NCBI GenBank assembly: GCA_020809705.1
Contig: CP085830.1
Location: 1,550,001-1,614,000 of the forward strand
From: Calonectria ilicicola
Lineage: Eukaryota > Ascomycota > Sordariomycetes > Hypocreales > Nectriaceae
Length of the DNA: 64,000 nt
Reading direction: 5' to 3'
Shown: in pieces, positions 1 to 11,013 of the stretch
Numbering within the stretch: position 1 is the first letter of the stretch
Layout of the letters: each line of letters starts with the position of its first letter
The notes under the pieces: model-generated
The model's input: the letters and a program-made list of their open reading frames with translations, nothing else
What the model was told of the DNA's origin: nothing
Database searches by the model: none
Position numbers and translations under genes: made by a program

Positions 1-462
1 TATACCTCTCATTTCATGTTTCGGGCGAATCTGTCAACGATTGCTAAGGCATCCCCATGGTTCACTGTTTTTCCAAAATGTTGCGCCTTTATTAGCTAAA
101 ACTATGGTGCTACCCAATATCTTATAGGTCCGCGAAACCTGTGGCCGCGATTTCGTTTCTATTACCCCGTCATCGTCGTCTCGACAACCTTGGACCTGTG
201 CGAACAGGCAGTTGTTCGTGCTTCTATTTTGGTCATAATATCCGATGATACGCCCCCAAAAAAACACGCTGTACGCCTCCATCCATGCAATACCCCAGTC
301 GGTGAAAATCGTGATCTGAAGTTGGTTGAAAGAGGGAGAAAGGGAAAAAAAAATGAGAGAAAAGAGAACTAAGGTTGACTGAAGCCGAACGTGACCAAGC
401 CCACAAAGGGCTGCGTGTCCCAAAAAAGGGAAATCGTGTACAACAAGAAGCAATGTTCTCGT
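1..462. other. No gene recognised (left edge)
   Basis: No reading frame here has recognisable motifs or a convincing splice pattern. The stretch may hold the 3' untranslated region of the minus-strand gene that ends at 463. Confidence 0.4.
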
Positions 463-1048
463 CTATGGGTGCGTTGAATTGGCCGCATCATCTTCACGTC
501 CACCGGCGCCGTGGGTTGGTTTGCTGTCAGGAACATGGGCCATGGCTGGGATGGTGGGCGCCGCATCTTGCGGTTTCTCTTCCATGCTGCGTGGGTTTCT
601 CGGTGCTGGGGCCTTGCGAGACTTCTTGGGCCATGGGAAAAACCGTACACCAATGGCAATGATGGCCAGACCAACTGACAACGGCGTTAGTTTGAGCGCA
701 AGGTTCAGAGCGCGCAGATGTAGGTCACCTACCAACGCATATGCCCGCAATCGCCAGTCGCGGCAGTTTGGGGTTTCCAAAATTTCGGGGAACGAGATGT
801 GTTGATGTCGTGAGTTGTCGTGATCTCAGGGTAGTAAAGGGTGCGGTGGTCTGGGACGTCGCGATGCCGCGCGGGGCTTCGTGGGTTACTTTGTTGATGT
901 CGCTGAAAGCAGCAAAGATGTCGACTGCTTCATCCGCCCCTGAATGGTCCAGCGCTCTAGTCGACCTTGTTGCTGCAACTTCGTTTGTCGAGGCGCTAAA
1001 ACCCGGCTGCACATGTACTCTGATATCGAGTGGCGGAAGAGGAGCCAT
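463..1048 (-). CDS. Putative small single-pass membrane protein, unknown function
   Basis: Two exons on the minus strand: 1048-733 and 674-463, joined over a 58-nt intron (675-732) with donor GTAGGT, branch ACTAAC and acceptor GTCAG. The joined frame gives 175 residues. Neither reading frame alone is convincing, but splicing creates one continuous hydrophobic stretch (LAIAGICVVGLAIIAIGVRF) followed by a basic segment (PWPKKSRK). This is what a type of single-pass membrane anchor looks like, and it is the main argument that the gene is real. The roughly 100-residue N-terminal part is Ser/Thr-rich without known motifs; the C-terminal tail is Pro-rich and hydrophilic. An upstream in-frame ATG at 1120 would add 24 residues. 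No family is recognised and no function is proposed. Confidence 0.45.
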
Positions 1049-3086
1049 TGTGGCGTGAAACGCTGAACGGCTTCCAAATCGCAGAGCAAGTGAGGTTGAC
1101 GAGCACCGTAGAACCCGCATCCGCTCAGAAAGAATCCCAATGGGACGGGTGAGCCCATACTAAATATTTTAGCAGTGTTGATCGAGGCCGCCAGGGCTAG
1201 ACTGGGTCATTTCTTAGATCTGGGTCGGGCTGGTCGCGTGGCTGACTACGTGGTAGATTTGGGGCTCCAGTGGTGACAGGCTTGGGGGGGACTAGATGGC
1301 GCATAGCGTGGATTGCGGTGAAGCAGCGATGCCTCCGATCAGCACATGTACTAATCAGCACCAGAAATTGGGATTGATGGTGGCTGAGATGATCTGTCTT
1401 TGGCAGCGCCATGATGGGTGGCTAAGACAAAAAGGGGATGATTCTCAGCTGTCTCTGTCCGAGCCGTGGTCTAGGCTGATCTAGTCCGCTGCCGTGGTCT
1501 GGTCTCCCAGCGTGAAGTGGGCAGGGGCGCCACGAATGCACAAGGGAAGAGGGAAAATGTGCATAATTGCACGGCTTACCTGGCATATTTCTCGTGGGGG
1601 AAGCAAGGATAAAAAACACACATAAATGGATATCCCAGCTCGTTTGGGCGATGGATCGATGCGGCGCGAACGAGTGGGTCAATTAGCTTAATGGCTTGTC
1701 ATTGCTCATCGGTGGTCAAGATAAACTGCTCCAATGACCAATGGATAATCTTTCGTCGACATTCTAATCATAAAGGTACCAAGTAGGGTCAGATTCTCAG
1801 AACTGAGGTTCAGACTATGTTTTAGAAAATGGAAAAGCTGATGGTTTTCTGAAACCTTTGGCTTGGTAAGCTCGTTTTCTTGTTGGCATGCGTTTCCAGC
1901 GGCGAGCCAGTGGGTGGTTGTGAAGCTGTGCTGAGGCCGCTAAATCATGGATCGGATAGCGCCAGCCACAGGCCAGGCCACTGGATTTGGATAGTTTTGG
2001 TTGGCTGGCTACATGCAGGAGACCACTTTTTATCGCTAACCAGCACCTGTGTCCTTGTGATCTGCGCCTGTAACGCAGGCGGGCGGCTCCTGGCTAATTC
2101 AACTGGAACTTTTACTTTTAAAGTGCTGTCGATTTTTCTCATGTTCGTCAGCTTGGACACGTATTTGCTGGAATGCCTGCAATAATTGCATGGCGGAGAA
2201 ATGCAAAGTCTTTGGCTGGTAATTAGGGTATGGCTAATGGGGTGGTTTGGAGGCGGCATGTCACATAAACGAAGACCAACAGTTGTACGAAAAGGAAGGG
2301 GAAAAGAATTCTTGAAGCCAAAGTGGATTAAACCGATTGTGATCTACCCAAGTGTGACATATTTGGGTAGCACATTAATGATTAATTTAAGCATGAGAAA
2401 TCTTAATTTTAAAAGTGTGCTCTCTTCCGAGTGGTACGGATTAATGGGTGGTCGTCCCATTGATGGTTAACCTCAGCGCTGGGATGAAGTTGAAGGCGCG
2501 GAGAGCAAAAAAGAGAAAAATAAAAATAGGAAAACGCGTACATCTATCTCCTGCTAGATTTTGACTAGATAAGAATAACAAAGAAAGGGCCCATATGCAA
2601 ATATTAGAGCCCGGTGACAAAGCCAAAGCTAATGAGGGTGGAGAGAAACTGGACGGCTATGGAGGGTACACATTAATTTACAACGGTGGGTACTGAAGGC
2701 AAAGAGAGCCGTGGAAACAGTGATGTTGAGCGCCCAAAAGGTCAAAAAAGAAAAACGGGAAAAAATTTGCTCGAGTTGTGTAACGATGGGCTCAAGCACC
2801 GAGTGGTGGTTGAGGGGTCCAACACGGATGATGAAGCCGAGCAGAGGACGAAGAGATGCGCAAACACAAGGCTATGGGTCTTGGAAATGTTGCATGATGT
2901 TTGTAGCCATCGGGTGTCAGCAAACTTCCCGGTTCCGCAAGATAAAACTGTGCTAGTGTCGGTGTAATGTAACAACTCTGCCCAGCGAGCAGAATCTGAC
3001 CTCGCCCCCTCCCGACCCCAACACTCCCAGGAGAGGGAGTCTACTGTGCCCTGTCACCTGCGTCCCTTGACTGTGACGCCCTGTGA
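1049..3086. other. Gene-poor spacer
   Basis: About 2 kb with only short overlapping frames on both strands, none with motifs, a signal peptide or splice-supported extension. AT content rises around 2300-2560. No transposon ends or inverted repeats were noticed. Confidence 0.5.
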
Positions 3087-4918
3087 TCACCTCTTCCTCT
3101 TTGTGCCCCTTGGTGGACGACCTCCCTTGGCCGTCTTCTTTGCCTGCGTCGATTTTGCTTGGGCACGAATCTTCGGTGCGCTGCGTGGACCGTCGCCACC
3201 TTCATTCGTGACAGCGGGGGTGGGTTGCTGGCCGGAAGATGCTGGCCTGCGCGACCAGTAATTGTAACAGGCGGAAATGGCTCCCGTCGCCTTGGCTGCA
3301 GCGCTGCGACGGGACGCTGTCGCTGTGGAACGTTCCGTGGCGGGGGGCCACCGCCCTCTGCCACCTGTTTCCGTAGCACTCTGAGATTTTCTTCTGCGCC
3401 TGGGCAGCAGCGCCGCGGGTGCTGCGGCGGCTCTCCGTGAGCGCAGGACCTTCGGCGGTGCGCTGCTGGCACAACGCTTGTGCTTGCTGGTCCTGCGTCG
3501 CTGAGGAAGGGCCTGGGGTGGTTTGCCACGCGTCGACGAGCATGGCATCTGGACGTTCCGAAGGGTTTGGGGGAGCCTCGTCTGCAACCAAAGGAATCTG
3601 CTCCAAGATCCAATCTACAAGACGTTTATGCTGGGTCGGGAGATTCAGTTTTCTCATCTGGACGTCCGTTTTCTCGACGAACTCCCAGATCTCCTGAGCT
3701 CGGGTCGACATCTCTTGCCAGCGGGACCGGAGAGCCTCTAAATCTGGCGTGCGCGGGTTGTCTGATGCTCTGTAATAAGTATCAAAGGCTTGCTCTGCTT
3801 CACTGCTGAAATTATTGATGCGGACTGATTCTGGAGTGTCGTCTGGCCCTAGGGGTATGGTCTTGGCCAGCTTGTCCCAAGCTCTGTCCATGGATCGCTG
3901 GTGGCGCTTGATGTTCTTGGGGTGTTACTTGGAGTGTTGCTCAAGCCTCCAGATTTCAAAGTTTGCGTACTCTATCCATGTTGATAACGCGTCCTGCTGA
4001 TCAACATCCTCCTTCACCTCGATATTGTGTGTGACGTTGTGCTGTGCGAGGCGTCGCTTCATCGAATCGACGTAATTAGCGTAGCTGTGACAGCCCTGCT
4101 CCGTGAGAAATTCGCGCCGCTTCAATTCTGCTTCCCGCTCCTGTTGGAGACGAGCCTCAAGCTCTGAATCCAGCGTTGCGGGGAACGGTCGGTCCCGTTT
4201 TAGCCGTTGCTTGTGGACATAGGTCTGGAAATCCCCGTCGAGCTCGTCTGGAAGGCGGCGGTTGTACCGTTGCCATCTCCGAAAGTCTTGCCATCTCTTC
4301 AATTGCCTTTGGTAGATTTCCCAAGGCGATCTGGTGGCAGAAAACTTTCCCCATGGGCGCCACAATCCATGGTACTTGGACGGGGCATTCGCGACCTTGG
4401 CCAGACACTCGATCGGGTAGGCCGGGCGACCACCACCGATAATCAGCTCATAATAAGCCAATACCTCGCGATGGATTTTTTCGACATGAAGATCTGATTC
4501 TGATGGTGGGGAATTGTTTGCTGCTATCATTTGTTTCACAAGAGCTTCGCGTTTTCTTTCCGACACGACCAAGGCTGCTTCGGGCTGTGACGCCACCTCG
4601 TCGAGCGTGATTTTGAAGAGTTCCAGGTCCCTGTCGCTAAATCGCGGATATAATTGTCTGTATCTGAGCGAGAAATTAGATTGCGTTGATAATTTGACGA
4701 TCGAAAAAAATTGAAACTCACAGGAACAAGCACTTTTCGGAACTGATTTCATCTTGGTCAGAATCGGCCGCATCTTCATGGAGCACCGGGATACCCTCGA
4801 AAGCTGATAAGCTTGGATCAAATAAATGCGCCTTTATGCATTTGGCTAATTCGCCATCGCTGTAACTAAGCAGCGCTTGCTGTGGCTTTTTTGGTGGATT
4901 AAATGTTGGTGTAGCCAT
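3087..4918 (-). pseudogene. Partner-1 of FHA-kinase pair; unknown family, interrupted by an in-frame stop
   Basis: Homologue of the gene at 11014-14331. Exon 1 is 4918-4722, intron 4664-4721 (GTGAGT...CTCAG, phase 2), exon 2 starts at 4663. Shared blocks include GGRPxYPI, a W-rich segment (LWRPWGKF, PWEIYQ), MKRRLAQ and QQDxxxTWxEYxxFExWxLE. A TAA at 3925-3927 (codon 312) interrupts the frame, yet similarity continues beyond it in the same frame: HKRLVDWILEQIPLV here matches KLIVAWAKDQIPQI in the other copy. No intron of acceptable length removes the stop. Nearer the end the frame changes again, explicable by a 61-nt GT...AG intron (3304-3364) with weak signals or by an indel. The C terminus is basic (GGRPPRGTKRKR), like the tail of the paralogue. 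It is divergent from the kinase at 5205. I recall similar multicopy proteins of unknown function in Sordariomycetes, but that is memory, not a search. It could be a pseudogene, a truncated 311-residue protein, or a sequence error. Confidence 0.7.
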
Positions 4919-5204
4919 TTCTGGTGGACGAGGAGGAAGACCATGATTTGCTGTGGAACCGGCTGTTATTTGGACCTCTCAGCGACGAGGCACACTTTGA
5001 ATGAGACCAGGAATCTGAGTGGACATGGTTCCAGAAGCCGTTTATCCGAGAGCCCAGACGGGCACTCGCTCTTTGTCTATGTTACGCCGCATGGGCAGGC
5101 AGCCATGGCGGTGAGCAAACCAACCTTTATAATCTCTCTTTGTCTTGTTCTTTGACCCTTTCCTCCACCATCTCCATTCAATCACCCTCTAGTTAGATCC
5201 CACC
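4919..5204. promoter_or_regulatory. Shared divergent promoter of pair 1
   Basis: Only 286 bp separate the ATG of partner-1 (minus) and the ATG of FHA-kinase-1 (plus), so the two genes must share 5' control sequence. A CT-rich tract (about 5130-5190) precedes the kinase start, as is common for fungal transcription starts. Co-expression is inferred from geometry only. Confidence 0.5.
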
Positions 5205-6677
5205 ATGGATGACGACGTTTTGGCCCTGATCCGCCCTCGAACCGGACTGGAGATGGAAGTAAAAGCCTTCGAAGGAAGTACTCTCGACACATCGCACGGT
5301 GTGGAGTACTACAACCCGAAGGGAGACATTTCCCCCGAAGCACGTCGCCCGTACTACGAACTCCGATTTGATTCATTTAGACACGGCTTATTCACTATTG
5401 GAAGATCGAATGATTGCCAGTTGATCTTCAACCATGAAGGGATCAGTCAGTTTCACCTTGCCCTAACATTTGATCAAAAAAATCGTCTTGTTCTCCGAGA
5501 TATTAGAGGAGAACACCTTAGTGAAGTTAGCTATGGAAACCATCAGTTTGTGCACAGATCCCAATTCAGCTACATTCTCAACGGCTTCCGACATCTCCAT
5601 CATGAAATTGTCAGAGTAAATCTCCCAGGAAACGTCGGTTTCGAGATGATTCTTTTATTCCGGGATGTCACTTCGCAGAGCTACATGACCAGCATCAACG
5701 AGTTTCGGCAGGATGGCCTTCCGCTGGCCGACCAGCTGACCCATCGCCTAAAGGAACTGACTGGTTGCTACGGAGGGACCGTCCCCGGCGAAGACCACCC
5801 TATGCACGATTATGGGGGCGATGGAAACACCTCATGTTACCTGGAGTATGGGATCGGAAAAGGGGGGTTCGGCGCCGTTGCGCTGCTCTGGAATGTGCAA
5901 ACCGGCGAATGCTACGCATGCAAGAGACCCAAGGTACAACCGGTCACCTTAAAGGAAGCGCAGATGTGGGAGCGGGAGGCCGGGATGATGCGTTCATTTC
6001 ATCACGTAGGTCGATTGTTTTTACTAATACACAAGAAGAGCGCTAACCTTCGACAGCCCCATATCATCAAACCTGCGGTGGGATCGTTCGGCCGCGACAT
6101 CAAAATTGTGATGGAGTACGCGCCATTGGGGTCGCTGGAGATCGCTCACCAGGCACAACCGCTCACGCCACAGGAAGTACGAGAGGTACTCCAGCAAATT
6201 CTCTTGGCACTGAGTTATCTCCACGGGCCACACATGTCATTATCTCATAGAGACCTCACACCGGCAAACATCTTCGTTTTCAAGAGGGGAAATGGCAGGA
6301 TCTTCGTCAAAATCGGAGATTTTGGTCTTTCGAGACGCCTCAATGAGCCGATGGCCCGTGCTGGAACATTCGCATACACAGCTCCGGAAATACATCACGA
6401 GACGCCCAACCCGGGAGTGTTCAGCAGGGCTGCAGACCTGTGGGCCGCTGGTGTTATCGCCTATGAGGCCCTGCATGGTCTTCCGTCTTCAGAGGGGCTC
6501 TCCATGTCTCCTCAAGATTGCATGAAATGGTGTCAACGGATTGTGGATAAGTTTCAAGGGGATCTGAACAACAACCCGGGGGATCCTTTGATGCGTCTAA
6601 TCAAGAAGCTTTTGGTCATGAACCAGGATAAAAGACCAACAGCGACCAAATGCTATGTAATGGCATTGATGGTTTGA
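5205..6677 (+). CDS. FHA-domain protein kinase (kinase-1)
   Basis: Starts at CACCATGG. An N-terminal FHA-like region (about residues 60-90, with FTIGRSNDCQL and a following ISQFH) would bind phosphothreonine. It is followed by a complete kinase domain: glycine loop GIGKGGFGAV (near residue 216), lysine in ACKRPK, catalytic HRDLTPANIF, DFG, an APE-type motif (TAPEI) and DLWAAGVIAYE. All catalytic residues are present, so it looks active. A 51-nt in-frame intron at 6006-6056 (GTAGGT, branch CTAAC, acceptor CAG, phase 0) should be removed: splicing restores the standard HPHI motif and gives 473 residues. The paralogue has an intron at the same place and phase. The 3' end is uncertain: a donor-like GTAATG near 6656 and coding-looking sequence beyond 6677 suggest an alternative spliced C terminus. 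The gene is divergent from partner-1. Substrate unknown; the adjacent partner is an obvious candidate by inference. Confidence 0.88.
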   Translation: MDDDVLALIRPRTGLEMEVKAFEGSTLDTSHGVEYYNPKGDISPEARRPYYELRFDSFRHGLFTIGRSNDCQLIFNHEGISQFHLALTFDQKNRLVLRDIRGEHLSEVSYGNHQFVHRSQFSYILNGFRHLHHEIVRVNLPGNVGFEMILLFRDVTSQSYMTSINEFRQDGLPLADQLTHRLKELTGCYGGTVPGEDHPMHDYGGDGNTSCYLEYGIGKGGFGAVALLWNVQTGECYACKRPKVQPVTLKEAQMWEREAGMMRSFHHVGRLFLLIHKKSANLRQPHIIKPAVGSFGRDIKIVMEYAPLGSLEIAHQAQPLTPQEVREVLQQILLALSYLHGPHMSLSHRDLTPANIFVFKRGNGRIFVKIGDFGLSRRLNEPMARAGTFAYTAPEIHHETPNPGVFSRAADLWAAGVIAYEALHGLPSSEGLSMSPQDCMKWCQRIVDKFQGDLNNNPGDPLMRLIKKLLVMNQDKRPTATKCYVMALMV

Positions 6678-8284
6678 AAAGTAGCCAATAACTGCATACG
6701 CATGGAAGAGCCGAGTAAGGATGCGTTGCAGGACATGGCCTCTGATGGCACCAAAGCAGCACTCAGAGCATCGCCTGGGCTACCACCCCGAGTTGGGCTA
6801 CCACCCCGAGTTGGGCTGGAATGCTAATCCGAGAGTATGCAGCACTAGCACAGGCCAACACAGAGTCGGAATCAGACAAGCTGCTCCGGTTTGATTGAGA
6901 TTAATGGAAGAATAGGAGATGAGAGCAAGGTACAAGAGAGGGAGAGAGGGGGGAAAGCATGTTACATGTTGGATTGGGCAGGGCTTATGGAAGCTCGCCA
7001 ACAAATGGTGGCTGTAGTGGAGGCAGGCTTGGTTGCAGTCGCCACTGAATGGGTTCTGTGGGGGATGGTTGACGGGCAGCAAACGCCGCAATGGTACATG
7101 GAGGTCGACCTCTGGTTTCTACTGGCTCCGCAAGCCAAACAATTCGTCGGGGGTGCATTTTGATTGATGGGAGACGTGCCATGGAAAATTTAGAGGCATA
7201 GAGCGGAACACAAAATAGAATCATTTATGCAAACAAGATTGTCTTATTTTTCACATCGTTTCTTCAGATGTAGAGGGGAGGGTCAGCTGCGCTCTATTTA
7301 CTGATCAAGGTTCATCAGCCACTTCGGCCAGTTCAGAGTAACGCCGCTCCCCTGTCAGCGACATGGCCACTGCAATCAAACACCTGTCGGAACCAAAAGA
7401 AAAAAGAGTTTTGCCGCAAAACGTGGTACAACTGAGTGGTCATGAACGGCATGTCATGGCGACACGTGCAATTGTATTTTCAGCACACGCCGCCTGTCCT
7501 TCTCAATGGAAAAGGCGTAAACAGTTTAGCATTCGTACACGAATTGGTGGTCGTTTCCAGAGTCGTATCATTAGGCTCTCGCACCCCCAACCGTGCGCTG
7601 TGTGGGTCTAGGATGTGCCCACGGTGCCTGGAACCCACTAACCTAGCGAGCCTTAGCTCCCGCAGCGGCGAGCAATAGCGCACCCAAAATGTGGAGGGAA
7701 GTGACGATCTGTTCCTGACTCCACCGAATGAAGGTGCGCCATGAGCGCCATTCCTCAACCAATCTGCAGTAAATTTGTTTGGAGGCGACGCTGCTGTTGC
7801 GCGGGCGCTTTCAGTGGTCACTTTGCAGCATATAATCTCTCCCTCTCTCTGTGCGTGTGGGCGCACTCTGCGGCAACTTTCACAGCGGATGGTGATGTCA
7901 AGTTGTGCAAACCCGTCAGTTAAATATTAACGAGGAGTAGCCGAAATATAACAACCTAGGGCTCTGTAGAACCCGTACCTAAAATCGGCAAAGCTTACTT
8001 CACGAGAACTATCCAACTCATGTACTATGGATGACATGATTCCTTCCTAGATTTATCCCCCTCCAACATTATCGCCGTATGCACCAGTCCCACAAAGCAT
8101 CGATCACATCAAATGCAAAAAGCCATGATGAAACAAAGAAAACAAGAAGAAAGGCAAGAATACTTTTTTCTTTTGGGCGTAGAGAGCCCCCCCGTTGAGA
8201 TTCAGCAGAAGTGGTGTGGAGGTGGGCAGCAGACTCAACCAACCACGCGCAGCGGGCCATAGGTCGCGGCCGCTAGGTTAACGA
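6678..8284. other. Spacer between the two convergent kinases
   Basis: Apart from the short tandem repeat just after kinase-1, no gene is recognised. Frames of 80-130 codons around 6890-7160 and 7480-7870 lack motifs and overlap on both strands. Confidence 0.45.
6777..6817. repeat. 18-bp tandem repeat, about 2.3 copies
   Basis: The unit GGGCTACCACCCCGAGTT occurs twice in tandem (6777-6794 and 6795-6812) and starts a third time. It lies about 100 bp after the kinase-1 stop. In two frames it reads as a six-residue repeat (GYHPEL or LPPRVG), so it may encode a repetitive tail of an alternatively spliced kinase-1. Confidence 0.85.
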
Positions 8285-10259
8285 CTAGATAGTCTGTCGC
8301 TCTGCAGCCCCTGTTGCATGGATGTCTATGTGTGTTGGGGCGGTGACGGGTGTTGCGCTTTCAAGAGCCGTGCTTCCAGACATTGTTGCGTGTGAGGTGT
8401 TGCATGGCGCGGTTGTGGGCGGGCTCACTGCGTCGGGCTTGACAACGGCGTACTCTGAATCGCTCGTATGATTTAGCCGCTTTTCCGGATGACCGGATTC
8501 GCTGGCAATGCTGTTTGAAGAGAGTCTCCTCTTCAACGGCGGTTGCGAAGCGAGTACAGGCTGCTGGGTGGGTGGAGGCTCCTGAGTGGGCGGGGGCTGC
8601 TGGGTGGACAGCGGTGGCGAGGAGGTAGCCGACCGCTGGGTAATAGTGGCCGACTGCTGGGTGGCTCTTAGCTTCGATCCCCCTCCAGCGACTTCGGTAG
8701 CCTGTGGGTTGGATGAGTTGGCAGATTGGGCTCTTAAGGTAGCCTGGTTGCTCGACGTGTCAGCAACTACCTCCTCACTTACTGCTGCTTCACTGGTGCT
8801 GATTTTTCTTACCTGAAAATACAGCAAAAGCGTATCGTACAATTGTTGGGCTGTCCAGCGTTGCTCGGGCTCCAATATAACCATGTGCTTCAAGATTTTT
8901 ACCAAAGGCTGATCCTCCCTTCCACATGAGAATTTGGCTAGGTCCACGAGGTCCTGCTTGCAATGTGCAAATTGGTCTCGGTCCCATTCATCTCTTTTGA
9001 ACGGCCGACGAGCTCCAAGAAGTTTCATCCAAGTTAATCCGATGGACCAAATGTCCACGGCCGAGGTAAAATACTCCTGGACTGATTCACCCGGCTGGGG
9101 TAGCGCCTTCGGAACGAAGAGTTCCGGCGCAGCATAGCCAGGAGTATGAGATCGAGTGATTAGATCTGCCGTATCCTTTGAGATGCCCAAGTCGCAGAAT
9201 TTTATCTGCAAATTTTCACCTCGTCCCATGAGCAAAATATTGTTTGGTTTTATATCGCGGTGTGTTATGCCCAAGCTGTGAAGATGGCGGAGGCCATCTA
9301 GGGACTGGATGGCAACCTTGTACATCTCGCCAGTCGTCAAAATTTTGTCCAATAAGGATCCCTCCGGCGCATACTCCAAGTAAAGTGTGGGGATCGGCTC
9401 GGGTTGGTAGTCTATAAGGCGGAGAATGTGGTGCTGGTAGAGAATTAGAAACGGGGCAAAACAATGCAAGAGCTGGCCTACCTACATGCTTGGCCTTCTT
9501 TAGCAGCCTTGCCTCTTTAATCCAGTTCTGGGAGATTCTGTCATTGCTTTCTTGACTGTCGGATTGGTAGCTTAGTTTTGGGGTTTTGGTGACGTATTCT
9601 CCGGCCGTAGATACGTTCAAAAAGTACTTAACTGAGCTGTATCTGGTTGAGGAGAGATCGCGGGTAATAAAGAGTTCTTCATTAGATACCGGTTCTGGAG
9701 TACCGGTAGCAACAGTTTCCTCCGAAGACTCGGGCTCGGACATGGGTGCCGTGCAAGGAGTAGCTAGCATCGCCGGATCGAGTGCGCGGGAAGAAAAACT
9801 GCCTACGTTATCCATATATTTGTCGGATTCATATTGGCGTACATAGATGATGTCGAAATACGGGATGTCGTCAACCTGGATCGTGAACTTTTTAAAGACC
9901 AAGCGAGTTCCAAGACCATTGAGGAGCCATTGGAACTTTCCCCTTTTCCCTCTGCCCTCATCATCGTAAAGCACCTCCATTCTATTCGCGACATGAAGCC
10001 CTTGGATTTTCAAGCGCTTCGACTCTTCGTCAAAGGCGATACTGAATTGGTGACTTTTGATGCGTGGACCATGAAAGCTGATGTCCACATTGCGTCTCCC
10101 GCCACTCCCAAAAACAAAGCGGCCAGGACCTGAGGGATAATCACTGAACTTAAGGGTAATGACCTCATTGGTGTCCGCGGGGGCACAGGGCCACTCGATG
10201 AAGTTGTGGCGTCGTCGAATAACGGCGATGAGGTTCGAGTCGTTGTGGTAGTTCGACAT
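8285..10259 (-). CDS. FHA-domain protein kinase-like protein (kinase-2), degenerate ATP-binding loop
   Basis: Exon 1 is 10259-9486, intron 9434-9485 (GTAGGT...CTACCAG, 52 nt, phase 0), exon 2 is 9433-8285; 640 residues. Starting at ATG 10259 avoids a non-ATG extension. The FHA-like region (about residues 45-80) has FVFGSGGRRNVDI and a downstream SHQFSI. The kinase C-lobe is well formed: HRDIKPNN (near 316), CDLG instead of DFG (near 339), AAPEL and DIWSIGL. The N-lobe has no GxGxxG loop; the expected place is Ser/Tyr-rich, with VTKTPK possibly supplying the lysine. It may therefore be a weak kinase or a pseudokinase. The tail is disordered and Gln/Pro/Thr-rich, with a possible nuclear signal (PLKRRLSS). 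A strong donor CAG/GTAAGA and a branch-acceptor pair mark an optional 69-nt in-frame intron (8744-8812). Divergent from partner-2. Confidence 0.85.
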
Positions 10260-11013
10260 GGTGCCCGTGCTCAAGGTTGGATTGATCTAAATTGAATTGA
10301 AAGAAGTATGATTAGTAAAACAAGAAGAAAGCTTGTAATTGAAAGGGGGTTCAAGGGCGGAATACACAAAGAAAGAGGGCGCGTCCGTTGAAAGGAGCGA
10401 AAGGCGTGGTATTAGAACATGGGAAGACTTGTCAATCCGTGGGATGACGGTGGCGATGTAAGAGGCTCAGAACGATGCAATAGGGTAATAAAAAGAATGT
10501 CTGAAAAGTGTGGAAAAGAGTAGATGGAGAAAGAGGCAGATTGAGTACCATGATAAAGATGGGAGAGATGGGAGAGATGGGGGGAGCGGAACAGCGTGGC
10601 GTTGCTGTTTGCTTGGTGCATGTTGCCGCGCCTCCACCTCACTTCCAGTCGGATAACCGGCTGTGCAAGCCATGACGCCTTGCAAACAGCATTCAAAACC
10701 AAATCAAGGTCCTGAATAAGATTGACGTGCGGTTTCTTTTCCTTTCTCTTTTTTCTTTTTTTTTTTTACAAAAGAAAATCATTTTGTGGGCAGACCTCTA
10801 TGGTGTGTAATACCACGGGAGTGTTTGTGTGACGTGCCGACGCACACGTATCGAGCACATTTTACATAAATCAACGAGCTACGGTCGTACAGTCATCTAT
10901 TCAGTCCGCTAGTGCCACCTAGAATCCCTAACGAAGAGCTTTCTTCGTCCCTTCACCTCAAGGCGCTTACTACGCTCTTGTCCGCGCCCTACCTTTCCAC
11001 CCTCTCCATCAAC
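10260..11013. promoter_or_regulatory. Shared divergent promoter of pair 2
   Basis: The 754 bp between kinase-2 (minus) and partner-2 (plus) have no convincing gene. They contain a pyrimidine/T-rich tract at about 10735-10768. Like the 286-bp region of pair 1, this sequence should drive both genes in opposite directions. Dual control is inferred from geometry only. Confidence 0.45.
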
